In this document: piece after piece, positions 23,042 to 35,700 of the stretch
Layout of the letters: the number at the start of each line of letters is the position of its first letter
Position numbering within the stretch: the first letter of the stretch is position 1
From: Talinum fruticosum
Taxonomy: Eukaryota > Streptophyta > Magnoliopsida > Caryophyllales > Talinaceae
DNA length: 64,000 bases
Assembly: GCA_021018815.1 (NCBI GenBank)
Contig: JAITYX010000008.1
Coordinates: 8,554,001-8,618,000 of the forward strand
Direction of reading: 5' to 3'
The notes under the pieces: model-generated
The model's input: the letters and a program-made list of their open reading frames with translations, nothing else
Told to the model about the DNA's origin: nothing
The model's database searches: none
Position numbers and translations under genes: made by a program

Positions 23042-26000
23042 TGTCATTTGTAGTCTGTAGACTCCAGTTCTGTCATTTTTGTTTGGTGGGAGAGCTTGTG
23101 AGAAAAGAAAGATTGTTAGTGAAATAACATGTCCAAACTCATGTAATTTGACGAGTTAAATGTATCAATAGAATAGGCATAGTTCTAACTATCAGAACAG
23201 AGTTCCCTTATCTTCTCCATCCTCTCGAAATGTTATTATAATGAACTAAATTGTTTGACATAGGTATGTATCCAGGGGCTGGTCTCCCTAGTTGGAAATC
23301 TTTGCATTCTTTTATGGTCTAAAATGAAGTGTCAAGTATCTATACTCATGTAAAAGTGTTGGAGTGTCCAACGCAGACCAGGAAGGCGAAATTCTGAATG
23401 TTATCGCAAGACATTTATTTTGTAGCACTTCCTACAGAAACATGCAGCAATTGACGAGCGAAAGACGAGTGATACAGCACAAGTCATCATTAACATGTTA
23501 CAACCTAGACTGAAAAGCAATCTGGAGCGAAGTTATATTTCATCATTCATAGTTAAACCTCATTAGAAATCATTTTATGCTTATGAATAAAGAGGAGAGA
23601 AGCTATACTGACACAGTTTCCAAAAATTAATCACCAGTTTCCCTTGCCTAGGGATGAGTTATGACAGAAAGTTTTTGAAAACCTAATAGTGGACAGAGGA
23701 AATGTCCTCTCATATTCGAATGAAAATAGAATTGAATACATAAAGAACAAAGTTACGGGAAGTAGCTTCCATTTGCTCCCAGTCAGTAGATCAGAACCAG
23801 CAATTAGTATTCCATTTGCAGGAAGAAATTTAATTCCAAGCAATCTATGATATTGTGAGGTTTTGAATCTATTGATTCAGGTGGAAATCAATTCCTGTCA
23901 TAAACTTCATAGCAATGCCTAGCAGTAGCCAGTGGACCAGCCAGGATAATTCAAGCTCAGCTTGGCTTGAATCGCTTAACGAGCAAAGCTGAGCCAAGCT
24001 AGGCAGCGTAAGTTCACAATGGAACTCAGTTGGACCTGTATACTAGTCTGAAACCTGGCAAGGCCAGATAAATCTTTTCTTCTTTTCTCTTTTTCCCACT
24101 CCTTTGGGTTCCCTTGGGGGCAGGGAGGGGATATCCCCTTTTCCAAGGGAAAAAATTAAATCATTGCACCCAGAGTGGCAGGTACATGATGAATCGCTCG
24201 CTATATATGCTAAGCTGAACAAGCTAGTGCCAATGAATCCACCAACCCCACTCAGCTCGTTTGAGCTGGTGAGTCATGCAAGCTAGGTCAGGCCCATCAA
24301 AGAGCCCCCACTAGCTTTGACCAGGCCCGAAACAAGCTGGCTGCTTATTTTCCTGCCACTAGCAATGAAATTCCAGTATAGAGCCCCAAACAGAGCTCAA
24401 CTGCATCAGGTCTATGATGAATGAAAAGTGGTACCTACTGCAGTTGACCTACATGTTTTAGTTTAACGTTGATAAGAGTCTAATCGACTTTCCACTTCAG
24501 AAACCACAGAAGATTCAACCGTAGAATAGGACACTAGCATCCAGACATAAAAGTAGAATATTTCAAAAGGGTGGAACAGTATCTAATGTTGCCCTAACAA
24601 GTTTATTATACCAAAAATAGTGCATCTAAGGAAAATATTAAATCTTCTTATAGGACAGCGTACAAATGGGCTACTACAGCATGTTCTCTTTATTGATTCA
24701 CATGTGCCTAACAGAATTCTCAGAAATATAAAGAAATGCAAACTTTTATTTGAATTCAGATCTAAAAGAAGATACAATAGTTTCACAGCTTGCTTGCAGA
24801 ATAATAAACATCACAGTTTAATCCAAACAAAGCCACAGAGCACATGGTAATGATACCTTTTGTCCAGATGCAGTCTTGAAGCTAAACCGACGACCAGAAG
24901 CAGGTGCTATCATGCACAACTTCTGGAACAATTTTCCAATGTATGGACCAATCTGTACACCCGGAAAACAGGTAGTTTGGCTCAGGTGAAGTCCAGATCA
25001 GGTTACCATAATCTGGTGGATTTAGGGTTGGATTAGGTTCGAGTCGGATTCATTGAATGTCTAGTTCATTTAACATATAGGGTTAGTTCTGTTCGGTTGT
25101 GTCAATTAGGTTTGGGTAAAAGTTTGTTTACATTATACTGGGATTAAGTCACACTGGGTTTGAGATCAGGTACGGGTTAGTTTTGAAGATGTATAAAGCA
25201 AAAGGCAGTAGGTTTTGAAGTAAAAGCACACAACACAAATCTACTCCTTCAAAGTTCAAACAAAAATTATTAAGGGTAGATACCAGATTCCATTATATTA
25301 CATAAAAAAATTATGGTTAATCTTTGCATTAGCAATGGTTGGAATAGGGTTTGGTGGTCTGAATGGGTATGGAGCACTTACTGAGTCCATTGCTATAAGG
25401 AACATATAGTCCTGCAAAGTGCTCACAAGAATACAACATTTAAAATCATTGCCAGTTGTAAAGCCGAAACGACTTCCTACTGGAGTCTGATCTACTGTTT
25501 TTGAATAATTCAATTTAGCAGTAAACATTGATCAAAGAATGCAAAATTACCTCCTGAATAGCAATTTAATGCAGGAGCGAAAGCCGCACTGGAAGAATGC
25601 ATACGGATTTAGCATGTGAAGAAGGGAGAAACCAAAATTCTATCCGCATTTACTTAGACTCAGCCACATGAATATATGGCATATGGCAATACCAAAGCTG
25701 AAGTGCCAGGTAACCCATACATTATTTAGGTTCAATGAAGAGTGCAAGTGACAGTCTTTAACACATAAAGCATCAGCTAAAACCCAATAACTCTCATCTG
25801 ATGCTAAACACTTACATATATACGATCCAATATATGGTGTCAATTGTCATATCAAATATGAAGAGACATTTTGATCAACAGGAAAAACATCATATCTCAG
25901 TCAACGTCATCACAATATTCAGAACGAACCATTCATTCAACAATGGAATATCTCAGATGAGCATAAAACTGTCATCAACCATAAAATTCATAACAAGTTA

Positions 26001-26292
26001 TAAATAAAGATTCATTCCATGTTCACCTTCTTACAAGGGATATAGAAGAAAATAGAAAAGTGAAGAACAGCTTACAGTTTGCATGTCGGATTCTCCTTTT
26101 TTAAACAAGGTGATATTATGACCAGGGAGAAAAAAAATGAAAGTAACTTAAGCATACTCGTGTTTGAGCCTTTTCAAAGAAATAACTAACACAGCCGTGG
26201 ACATCTCGCCTTGGTGCAGTATTGATCAATCTTTCACCTCTTCAAGCACAGAACACTTTAGCATAAAATTCTAATCCTCAACACCAGAGCTG
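23042..26292. other. Intergenic region between SAUR and zinc-finger genes
   Basis: No complete gene recognised. 24857-24952 looks like an isolated exon (separate entry). About 23940-24330 contains recurring AAGCTGAGCC/GAGCTGG-type words, probably a diverged repeat. About 25020-25190 is G/T-rich with recurrent GGGTT/GGATTAGGTTCG words. The rest looks unique. Confidence 0.4.
24857..24952 (-). other. Isolated exon-like open stretch of unknown origin
   Basis: A 96-nt, phase 0-0 stretch bounded by TGTACAG| and AAG|GTATC consensus splice sites on the minus strand. It encodes 32 residues beginning IGPYIGKLFQKLCMIAP and ending SFKTASGQK. I recognise no family. It lies downstream of, and in the same orientation as, the zinc-finger gene, so it may be an alternative 3' exon or a relic of another gene. 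Other weak exon-like bits (about 25381-25410) are even less certain. Confidence 0.25.
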
Positions 26293-28911
26293 CTAACCAT
26301 CAGTGTCATCTGGAAATGTCACACATTTGAATACTTTACACTTTGCACATAAAATGTAGCCAGTCTGCAAGAAGATGTTCATATTACAGAAGTTAATGGG
26401 ATGTATAGAGACCATTAGTAGTTGTACACTTATATGAGCAACAAAAAGAAACTGCTTTATACAGACTTAACTATTAGGATAGATTGCTTATTGGTATTAT
26501 ACACAATGGAAAGGAGTTCTTAGTGAAGAAATTTGAATAATATACCTATAAAGGAAAAGAGGCGAGTAAATGACAAAAGAGTCAGAGATCAAAAATTATG
26601 GGTGACTTTATCGGTGTGATTAAGAAATTGAGGAAGAAAGAGCTTTTCTAGACAATTAAACCAACCCTAAGTTATGCAATTAAAGCTGATCTTCAAACAT
26701 TCAAATCCTTAGAGATGAACCTTTGCTCCCCAAACAAAAACCCGATGGACGAAAGAACGAGGACCAAGGGTGTTCTAAGACTTTGAAACAAGACAGTCCA
26801 GAAAATGAGGTTTTACAGTTGACTGTTTGGTAACAAAAAGCAAGAACTAAGTCTCATAAGACTAATAATGTTTTAGTCTCCATCAAAGAGTATTTAAGCA
26901 GTTTGATAGGGTGAAATACTAAGACTATAAAACTTGATAGTAAACATAGACTAATAGTAGCCTCTAAGCTTGAGTTTCACATTTCACGAACTTGACTTTT
27001 ACATGTCATGATGGATGATAATTCTAAAAGATAGTCTTATGTCTCTAAACTTCATGAACTTTGTTGACACACTATCTGGTAAAGTTCAGTTTCTATATAT
27101 ATTATATAAACGAACATTAATCAGCAACAAAGGAAAATAATAAGTAAAATAAATAAGCATGGACAGTATTTACTATGGGCTATGATAAATGGCTTTATCA
27201 TATTTCTCAGATAAATGGCTGACACAACACAATTACACATGCTAAAAACCAAGTAACAAGCATGTGTGAATTTTAAACTTGTAGTATCACAAGTTACATC
27301 CTTTTCATCACTTACCGCTTTACATGATGGGCATCGACGGTAAATCCGATTAGTTTTTGACTTCACATTAGTTTTTTGTCCATCGCAAAAATCACAAAGG
27401 AGCCATCCAGTTCCATTGCAAGGTTCACACAAGATTCCTACCTTCTCCTCCTGAAATTCACAGTTCAAAGTCAGGGTGAACATGCGGCCTCTTATTTGGT
27501 AAGACAACTTGCTGTTAACTTTGGAAGTAATAGAACAGGAGTAACAAGAACAAATTCTTTGACGCCAGGTCCAAAGCTAAAGTTTAAATAATCTAGCCCC
27601 ACTTCATACATTTAAGAAGTGCCTCAAACAAAAGGCCAATACAGAGCATTCCTTTTGCTTCTGGTAAGCATGTTTCGGAGTTTTACTCCCCCACATCTAT
27701 TACTTCGTTTTGGCTTTTGGCGAGAGGTGGAAGAAGCTGTGCAAACTGCACAGTTACTTATAGTGTAGATGGTAACTCTTCCTAGGTTATAATACTCCAC
27801 AACCATTAGAAGGATGCTGATTGCATCCTGAACAACTATACGAAGTGAGAGCAATGAACCACACTGGCCCTACTATAACGAGGTGTCAGTCCAAGATATT
27901 GCCAGCCTCAAATTCTCTTGAATTTAGAATAAATCAGCACCATATGCTGAAATAAACTCCTCCATTACTGTTATAAAGCCAACAGTACACAATACAACAC
28001 AACAATATGACCCAAATGAGGCCCCAAATCACTGAGAGAAACACAATCTGGACTTGATACAACCAAGATTTTAACTCGGGATGGAACACCTATTGATTTT
28101 GCACCTGTTGAACCAGGAAGTAGTTTTTGCCCATAATGCTGTTGCCTAAATATGTTTCTATAATCTTCACTGATGATAACTAGTGGGAATTCATCATCTC
28201 TTTTTTTATTCCTTCTTCCTAGTCATAGACTAATTTCTTTATATGAGGCATGTTTTGGACTTAAGAAGTACTTTGGACTGGACACGGAGATCCATATTAC
28301 ACTAACCGTAGTAAACTAAATAATGTCCCATTTCCATAGTCCACAGGGGTCCATGACTTCCCTAACAGAGGACTCACCTAAATAATTAATGATTAATTAT
28401 TAATCCAGGTATTCACACACTTTGCAAAACCACATAACAAGCACTAAATTAAGACCACATTTCCCCTTACATAGTGGAAACAACCAGTTCAATTTGTCTC
28501 CCACAGGGCACAAGTCATAATTCCCTCAACGAAAGTATTACAATCAATGTCCTCAAATCCAACAAGTCATTAAATCCTTTCTAATTCTAACAGCCAGTAT
28601 AAGTATGCAACCCATTCATCTCAATCAATTTGAAAATGCAATTGACAAAATTGAAATACTTTCAACTGAACAACATAATTTAAATTACTCAACTTCACTT
28701 ACACTCAAAATAATCCAGAACCAATTCCTGACCATAAATCATATGCTTCAACCAAGATAGAGAGAGATACCTGTATTTCCATTCTCTGGACAGCTGAGCA
28801 AAAGGCAGGCTTTAGGGTAACCCTCTTCATGGAATTTGAAGATGGGTTTGTACTGGTTTTCAAGAAATTCAACTTCACAATTGGCGGAAGGGACGCCATT
28901 GTTGAGGTCAT
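26293..28911 (-). CDS. Plastid-targeted DnaJ-type zinc-finger protein (BSD2/SSUH2-like), 3 exons
   Basis: Small protein related to the cysteine-rich zinc-binding domain of DnaJ, as in the chloroplast chaperone BSD2 that helps Rubisco assembly; a chaperone role here is inferred. Exons: 28911-28771, 27450-27316, 26364-26293, phase 0 throughout, 115 residues. Exon 1 (47 residues, MTSTMASLPPIVKLNFLKT..., rich in Ser/Thr/Lys and poor in acids) looks like a transit peptide; a second ATG at MASLPP is also possible. Exons 2-3 carry four paired Cys motifs: CEPCNGTG, CDFCDGQ, CPSCKATG and CAKCKVFKC, then VTFPDD and a stop. Length and the WLLCDFC...NRIYRRCPSC core match the short one-domain plant family. 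No J domain, as expected for this group. Confidence 0.85.
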
Positions 28912-29151
28912 CTAGGCTAGTTTCGGTCTAGAAGTGAAGAACCACCAAAAAACCAACCAAAAAAAAAAAAGATAGAACCCCCACTACATATTATAAAATA
29001 CCCCACTCTTCCCAAGAATCACAACACTGCCACTCCATTCGCACCACACAGTTTTGGCGTAATCACAAAACAAACCCCCAAATTTCATGATATCAACATT
29101 GAATCCACATTTCTCTCTCCTCACTTTCCCCCGCCTCTCTTGCTTCCTTCA

Positions 29152-30172
29152 ATGGCAGCGAAACCCATTCTCTCTCTCCTCTGCTTCTTCTCTCTCCTAT
29201 TCCCAGCTCTATCTCTCCGATTTCTCTCCTCAAATTCAAACCCATGCGACCCCGAAACCCTAGGGAAACTACAATCGCTCCGACGCGATCAACTCACGGT
29301 GCTCATCAATGGGTACTCGGAGCTCCGGGTCCCTCTTTTACGCGCGATCGCCGGCGCGTACGCAGCGTCGCCCATCGTCGCCGGCGTCGTCGTACTCTGG
29401 GGAACCCATCGACGCCGGCGGAAACCCTAGCTGATCTTTCCAGAAATTTCTCTCTCCTCTACTCCGCCGGTGCACCAGTTATGGTACTCCCTCAAGAATC
29501 AAACAGCTTAAACTCGAGATTCCTTCCCCGCCGTTGGATCAGGACACGTGGCGTCCTGATATGCGATGATGATGTCGAGGTGGACCCTAAATCTGTGGAG
29601 TTCGCGTTCCAGGTTTGGCAGCGAAATCAGGACCGTCTGGTTGGGTTGTTTGCCAGATCGCACGATCTGGATTTGATCAGGAAAGAATGGATCTACACCG
29701 TCCATCCGAATAGATACTCCATTATTTTAACCAAGTTTATGATCCTTGATGTGAAGTACTTGTATTTTTATAGTTGTGGGGTCAAGGGATTGGAAGCAAA
29801 ATTTGGGAAGTTGAGGGATGTGGTTGATAATATGCATAATTGCGAGGACATATTGATGAATTTCATGGTTGCCGTAACTAGTGAGCAGGGGCCGGTCCTG
29901 GTCGGGGCCGACCGGGTTCGAGACTTGGGAGATGCAAGGAACGATGTAGTCAAGGGGAGGGTGGGGAAGACGTCGATGTTGGGTTGAGTGGGGTTAAGAG
30001 AGGTCGTGGCGAACATAGAAAGAGGAGAGGAGAGTGTATAAGGAAGTTCCATAAGATTTTAGAGAGAATGCCTTTGAGGTATAGTTATGGGAAGGTGGTT
30101 AATTCAGTTAGTGAACAAGGGTTGTGTAATAAAGGAGGGAAATTGGTGCCTTGTGATCAACAAGTTATTTGA
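29152..30172 (+). CDS. Glycosyltransferase family 64 protein (EPC1/GMT1-like), single exon, two apparent 1-nt frameshifts
   Basis: Type II Golgi glycosyltransferase with an exostosin C-terminal-like (GT64) catalytic domain. In plants this family includes the EPC1/GMT1 enzyme that mannosylates sphingolipids. The start MAAKPILSLLCFFSLLFPALSL gives a signal-anchor helix. Then follow LTVLINGYSELRVPLL, NSLNSRFLPR, the metal/nucleotide-sugar motif ICDDDVEVD, EWIYTVHPNRYSI and CEDILMNF, and the C-terminal MPLRYSYGKVVNSVSEQGLC. The frame breaks twice. At 29399-29402, VVVLWG must continue as NPSTPAETLADL, one base off. At 29954-29957, the frame must change before EDVDVGLSG...EHRKRRGEC. Both sites are GGGG runs, and one more G at each gives a continuous 340-residue protein, close to the family length. 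Intronless, as is usual for this group. Adjacent to and divergent from the zinc-finger gene (start codons about 240 bp apart), so they may share a promoter region. Confidence 0.85.
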
Positions 30173-32726
30173 GTGTATGTGTAATGTAGATGGATGTATG
30201 GATTTAATGAGACCGTTTCGTGACAAAAGAGAGACTGTAAAATAGTTTTGGAGTTGACGAAATCATGTTTTTATCATGTGATAGTTGTGATATGCAACGC
30301 GATTGTCACATTAGACGATTTTGTCATACGCAATTGAAACCGCATTTTGAACTCCTAGATGATTATATACAAATTTGTCCGACAAGTAGTTTTGAAGTAA
30401 ATTTGTAGAAGGGCTTGTTATCTCATCAACTATATTTATCTTAATAATTTTCGTTCTCTTTTGCTTTAGAGAGGGCTTGTAGCTAGTTGTTATATCTAGA
30501 CGTTAAAATTAACAATATAACATCATTTTTTTTATGGAATCTCTCATTTTAAAATTCTTGTACATCATTATAATTATGTATTTTGCATTTGAAGTTGAGA
30601 AAGATATTTTCCCTTTTGGAACTACAAAGGGGTGAATAGATAAGAGCGAAGGAGACAATAGGGATGTGAAGAATATAAAAGTAGATGTTGTCTCATATAT
30701 ATTAATAAAATTAGAAGCAATGAGATTTTATGAGTTATCGAATAACTACACATAATCAAATGGTTTTGGATAATACTTAATTTATATAAAAATTTAACAT
30801 GATATTAAAGGAAGATTATGTTTGATTAGGCTTGTTATTGTCCCTTATATGAAATTATACCACGTGTTAGTAATTTTTAAAATCCCATATATGAATGACG
30901 ATATATAGAAAATATAAAAACAGGTGTCATCCTACATCGATAAAATTAAATACCTTAAAATTATACATATAAATTAGTGAATTATTTAATTTATAATATT
31001 GAATAAGATGAAACCTCATTAGACTTATATAAATATTCGTTTAACAAACGTTAAATTTATATAAATTTTAATAAGGGGAAAACAAAAGTTGTCAGTCACC
31101 CTTATCTAATTAGTGACTATTCTTTTTGATTGGTTTGTTTTTCAAATTCCTCTTGATGTTGCTTGAGCATCTTACTTCTATTTGCACTCCTCCTTGAATA
31201 AGACTTTTAACAAATAAGAAAGGGGACAAGATCACACCGAGTATGAGGTTGCGTCCCTTGAGCCCTTTCATTAGACTTTATCGATGACAACTTTTTAGAT
31301 CGTCGATCTATTTTGGATATAGTTTATGTTAAACGCTGAAAGTGACTTATAATTTGTAATTTTTTTAGAAGTATATAACAAATTCTCTCAAATTGAATAA
31401 TTTCTCCCTCATTAGTAATGTTATGCCTTTTATAAAATCTCGTCACACAATTACTCAACCTTTATCCTTTATTTGAGACGGTGTAAGTTCATTAAATGTA
31501 TAGTTTTTAAGCATTCATACAATTTTAGCTTACCAAGTTTAAAAATTTTTTTCTTGCTCATGGTGAATCTTGACTATCAAAACTTTTATAGATGAAAATT
31601 TAACTTGTTTTATTTTCTGAAGCCTCTTTTATATTTTGAAAATTTTTAAAGCGAGAGATGCTTTCACATTTTCCATATATCTTTTTAACAAAAGACCATT
31701 ACATTAGAATCTTCCTAATATACTTTTGTCATTGAAGAACTTAATGAGGGATATATTCTTCCATCCGGGGTAAATAAACAACCTCAATTTTCACTTTGCG
31801 AGAAGATGACATGGAACCAACACGTTTATATACATGTGAGAGTTTATAGTCTTAATACATGTGTCAAAAAATGATGGGGTAAAAGAAAAATCAAAGGGAA
31901 TTTTGTGGGTATTTGGTAATGATGTGATACCTACTCCCAGGTGCACAAAAGAATTTGTCCGATTCCTTGGAATTTGAATGTTTCCTTTTTTTCCATTCAC
32001 GAGTGCACTAGACTTACGCACTATAAAGGGACCCACTTATTAGTTTAAAAATATTATTTATAATTATTTTTTAAGCATATTAATAATTTTTTAAAATAAC
32101 TTTTATTAAATCAAATCCTAGTAATTTAGACTAACGTTCGAACTTGAAATTAAAATAAAGGGCTTTCCATGTCATTTTTTAATATTAGATAAATTCGGAT
32201 AAATAGATCGGATAAAATTTTATTTTTAAATGGATAACATAGAGACAAAAAGACAAGAAAAAGAAGAAAACAAAAGGTTTTGGATATTTTGCATATTCTC
32301 GTTAACAGTCACTTTATTCCATGATAATAGATATTGAAATCATCCAAAAAGAAAATTAAAAAAGAAAAACAAAGCTTTAAAGATGATGTGGAATTGAGTC
32401 ACATAATATGATCCAAGCTTTAAATAGTTGCCAATTTTTTGGACCCCCAAATCAAATCAAAATCAGTAACCAAAACACTATAAGAAAATCCCCAGACGCA
32501 ATCCTTCCTCCATTATTTCTGCCGTTAATTTCTCTCTCCATCTCCACCGTTTTCGGAGCCAGGATCATCTCTTCCCCCAATCCACACTCACTCTGATCAC
32601 TCTATCTTCTGATTCTCAATTTTCGGCAATTTTCTGTGAATTTTTGATGATTTTTGCGCAATATTGAGGGAAGAAGGTGTTGATTTTGCCTAGGAGGGAG
32701 GATAGAGAGAGAGAGAGAGAGAGAAG
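30173..32726. other. Intergenic region and 5' leader of the arabinokinase gene
   Basis: AT-rich, no gene seen. The last 300 bp or so is presumably the promoter and 5' leader of the arabinokinase gene. A GA run (about 32702-32724) sits immediately before its ATG. Poly-purine and poly-pyrimidine stretches are present, but no clear TATA box could be picked with confidence. Confidence 0.4.
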
Positions 32727-35700
32727 ATGAGGATAGAGAAGGAAGGAGAAGATGTTTCAGCTCCACCGAAGCACCTTGTCTTTGCTTACTATGTCACTGG
32801 TCATGGATTTGGCCATGCCACTCGTGTTGTTGAGGTGTTTTTCTATCTCTTTGTTGTTCTCTTTCTGTAATGTCAGTGACTATCTGTTTCAGTTTTGTTT
32901 CTGCTGATTGTGGGTGATCATGATATTAGTTTCTGAATTTTGTCATTTTTGGTGATTTTTGCATATGTTAGTCCGGTTGTATTGCATTTTTCGCTTCCAT
33001 TTGAATGAAAATTTTATATTTTGTGGTTGATTGCTTGAATTTCTTTGCTATTATGGAAAATTTCTCCTAGTGCATGTATATCCTCTAGGAAAATCAAAAA
33101 TATTGAATGGGTTTGGTTAACATAGGCTTATATAAGTATTGGGCATCACAATAGGAATTCACCAATCTTTTCCTTTTTTCTGTTTGTTGATTTTTCTGCA
33201 GGTTGCTAGACATTTGATTCTTGCTGGGCATGATGTTCATGTGGTTTCAGCAGCGCCTGATTTTGTTTATACTTCTGAAATCCAATCTCCTCGACTTCAC
33301 ATTCGCAAAGTAATTTTGTTTTACTTAATTTCTGCAAGTTTTTCTTTTTCAGGGTCAAATATTCATTCAAACAGCTAACTCATAATCAAAAGCCGCCACA
33401 TTTGAGTTGTTGATCTGTTTGACCTGTCATTGACTTATGGTTATATTGAGTGATTATTAGTAATGTGTAGCTGAAGGATTGTTTCCTAGTGTATTGGGGG
33501 AATTCTATTGGACAGCTTAAAGGAAAATGGTTAAAGTTAGGAGTTACAATTTGACGATACCAACATTTGATGTGCTTGGCCATTAACAACAAGAAATTTG
33601 ATTGAAGGCTAGACTCTTTGACCTCTAGTTGAAGTTGGCTATAGTATGAAAATATATCCTCTCCCTTTTTTGTTTCTTTTTTCTTTTCTGGTTTGAATTA
33701 GTTTATTTTAGTCAACAAAATCCATTTGATTTCACATCACAAAGTGGTCATCTGGCTGAAGCATTTGCGTTGCTCTGTCCAAGCGTTCATGAAGTTTGAA
33801 ATTCATATACCAAGGATGACATTCTTATTAGCATTTCTTTTTCCTGTGAACTGGAGAGTTACCACATAGCGAAAGTGTTTTGGTAAAGATGACTACTTTA
33901 TGAGTTTAAACCAATAAAGCAGTGTTGCCTGTTGCAGCAATGACGTGAGACAGTTGATAACTCAATATTGTAGGGCTAAATGCTATTGTTGGAATGAGTT
34001 GCTTAGGACTGTTTGTTTCTTAATTAAGATCAAGTTGCTGAGGTTCTGCCCAGGGTGTTGTAAATCTGGTGAAGGTGGTTATGACCATTAAACGGCTTTT
34101 GGATAAATAAGAAAGATCTAACCCTTGCTTTGAGAGGTGAAGTCTCCCGGTCTGGATATGATTGTTAGCACACAGAAAACTTTGTAGTATTCATGGATGT
34201 GGGTTCATTGAAAAATCTTTTCAAGAAGTTTTTGTTGGGTCGTTTAGGCGAGGGAGAAAAAACTCACTGCTTGCTTGGAGTAAGGTTGCTTATTTTTGGA
34301 CCTCTCTAGCCCCTGCTTTGGTGAGATCATCACGAGACTGGTGTTTGTTGTTTTATACGACTTTGCTGGATGTAACTTTTCACAGTCTAGCCTGTTTTCT
34401 AGATATGACTATTTTGCCTTACAGGTACTCCTAGACTGTGGAGCAGTTCAGGCGGATGCCTTAACAGTGGATCGTTTAGCCTCCTTGGAGAAGGTGACAT
34501 GTTAATGTGCAATAATTTATTTCCCCTCAGTTGAGGTTTAACGCAAACACTCTCATGGAATATATAAAAAAACTCGCCCATTTTGTATACTATATATTAT
34601 ATTTAGGCTTTCCTTTACTGTTAAGGATGAAAAGTGAATTACTTATTCTGCTACTGCTTGGGTTGCTTTTTAGTATCATGAGACGGCTGTGGTGCCTCGG
34701 GAATCTATTTTAAAGACTGAAGTCGAGTGGCTGAATTCCATAAAGGCAGACTTAGTGGTACTGTATTCATTCTCTTTTATCAGTTCTTTTTTTCCTTAAA
34801 TATTGATGAATGTTACAATCTTCAATTCATAAATAACTTATTGATGGAGGAAGAGCATTTCGCCAGCTAAGTCCAGTTACTAGCGGCTACCTGAAATCTA
34901 GACTGTCTAGAATAAGATGAATTTTTATGATGACTCGGAAATGTAATTAATAGACAGACCTAAAAAGGAGAAAGGTAATTTTTACTTCTGGCTAAAATGC
35001 ACTTAATAGACCGACTTGAGGAAATTAATTATGGTATTTTATTCGCAACCATGCAAGGGTTAATTAGCACTCTTAACCTAACCAAAAGGCTCACAAGTAA
35101 AAGATTGAATACTAAAAGCAACAACACTTATCTAAGCATGCAATGAAGAGACAAGGTACCACCTAAACAACCAAGGGTCTATGGTTGAAAAAGGGATTAA
35201 ACTAGGAAGGATACATGGTGTCTCATAGTTCGAGCATTTAGTCCTCCATAGGGTGCACGATAGGAAAAAACATGAATCCTCGATGCTTTAAAATAATTTC
35301 CCATCATGATAAATCATGAACAATGGCATAAGTTGTCTCATTGGTGAACAGGTTTCTGATGTTGTCCCAGTTGCATGCCGTGCTGCTGCGGATGCTGGAA
35401 TTCCATGCGTCTGTGTCACAAATTTCAGGTACATGGTCTTTGATTGCTTTAAAATTACTTTGTACATGAAAAGGTCATTTGTGGTGGTATTTTACTGCTA
35501 AGTATTTGTTTTCTTTCTGGCTAATTTCCACTAGCATTTTGACTACATAGTGGTATAGTACGTATGTTTTGTTTTGTGTGGAAGGAAAAGACAGGTCTTC
35601 TCAGTTAGTCCAATGCATCTGTATAGATAGGTGTGTTGGTGTTTAACATATAATGATATATTTTTTAACAAGTAATTGAAGCCCCGCCCTCCCCCAAAAA

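Noticed and set aside
29244..29400. Arg-rich N-terminus in the second frame of the GT64 gene
   Set aside because: Out-of-frame reading upstream of the frameshift; the true frame there begins at the ATG 29152.
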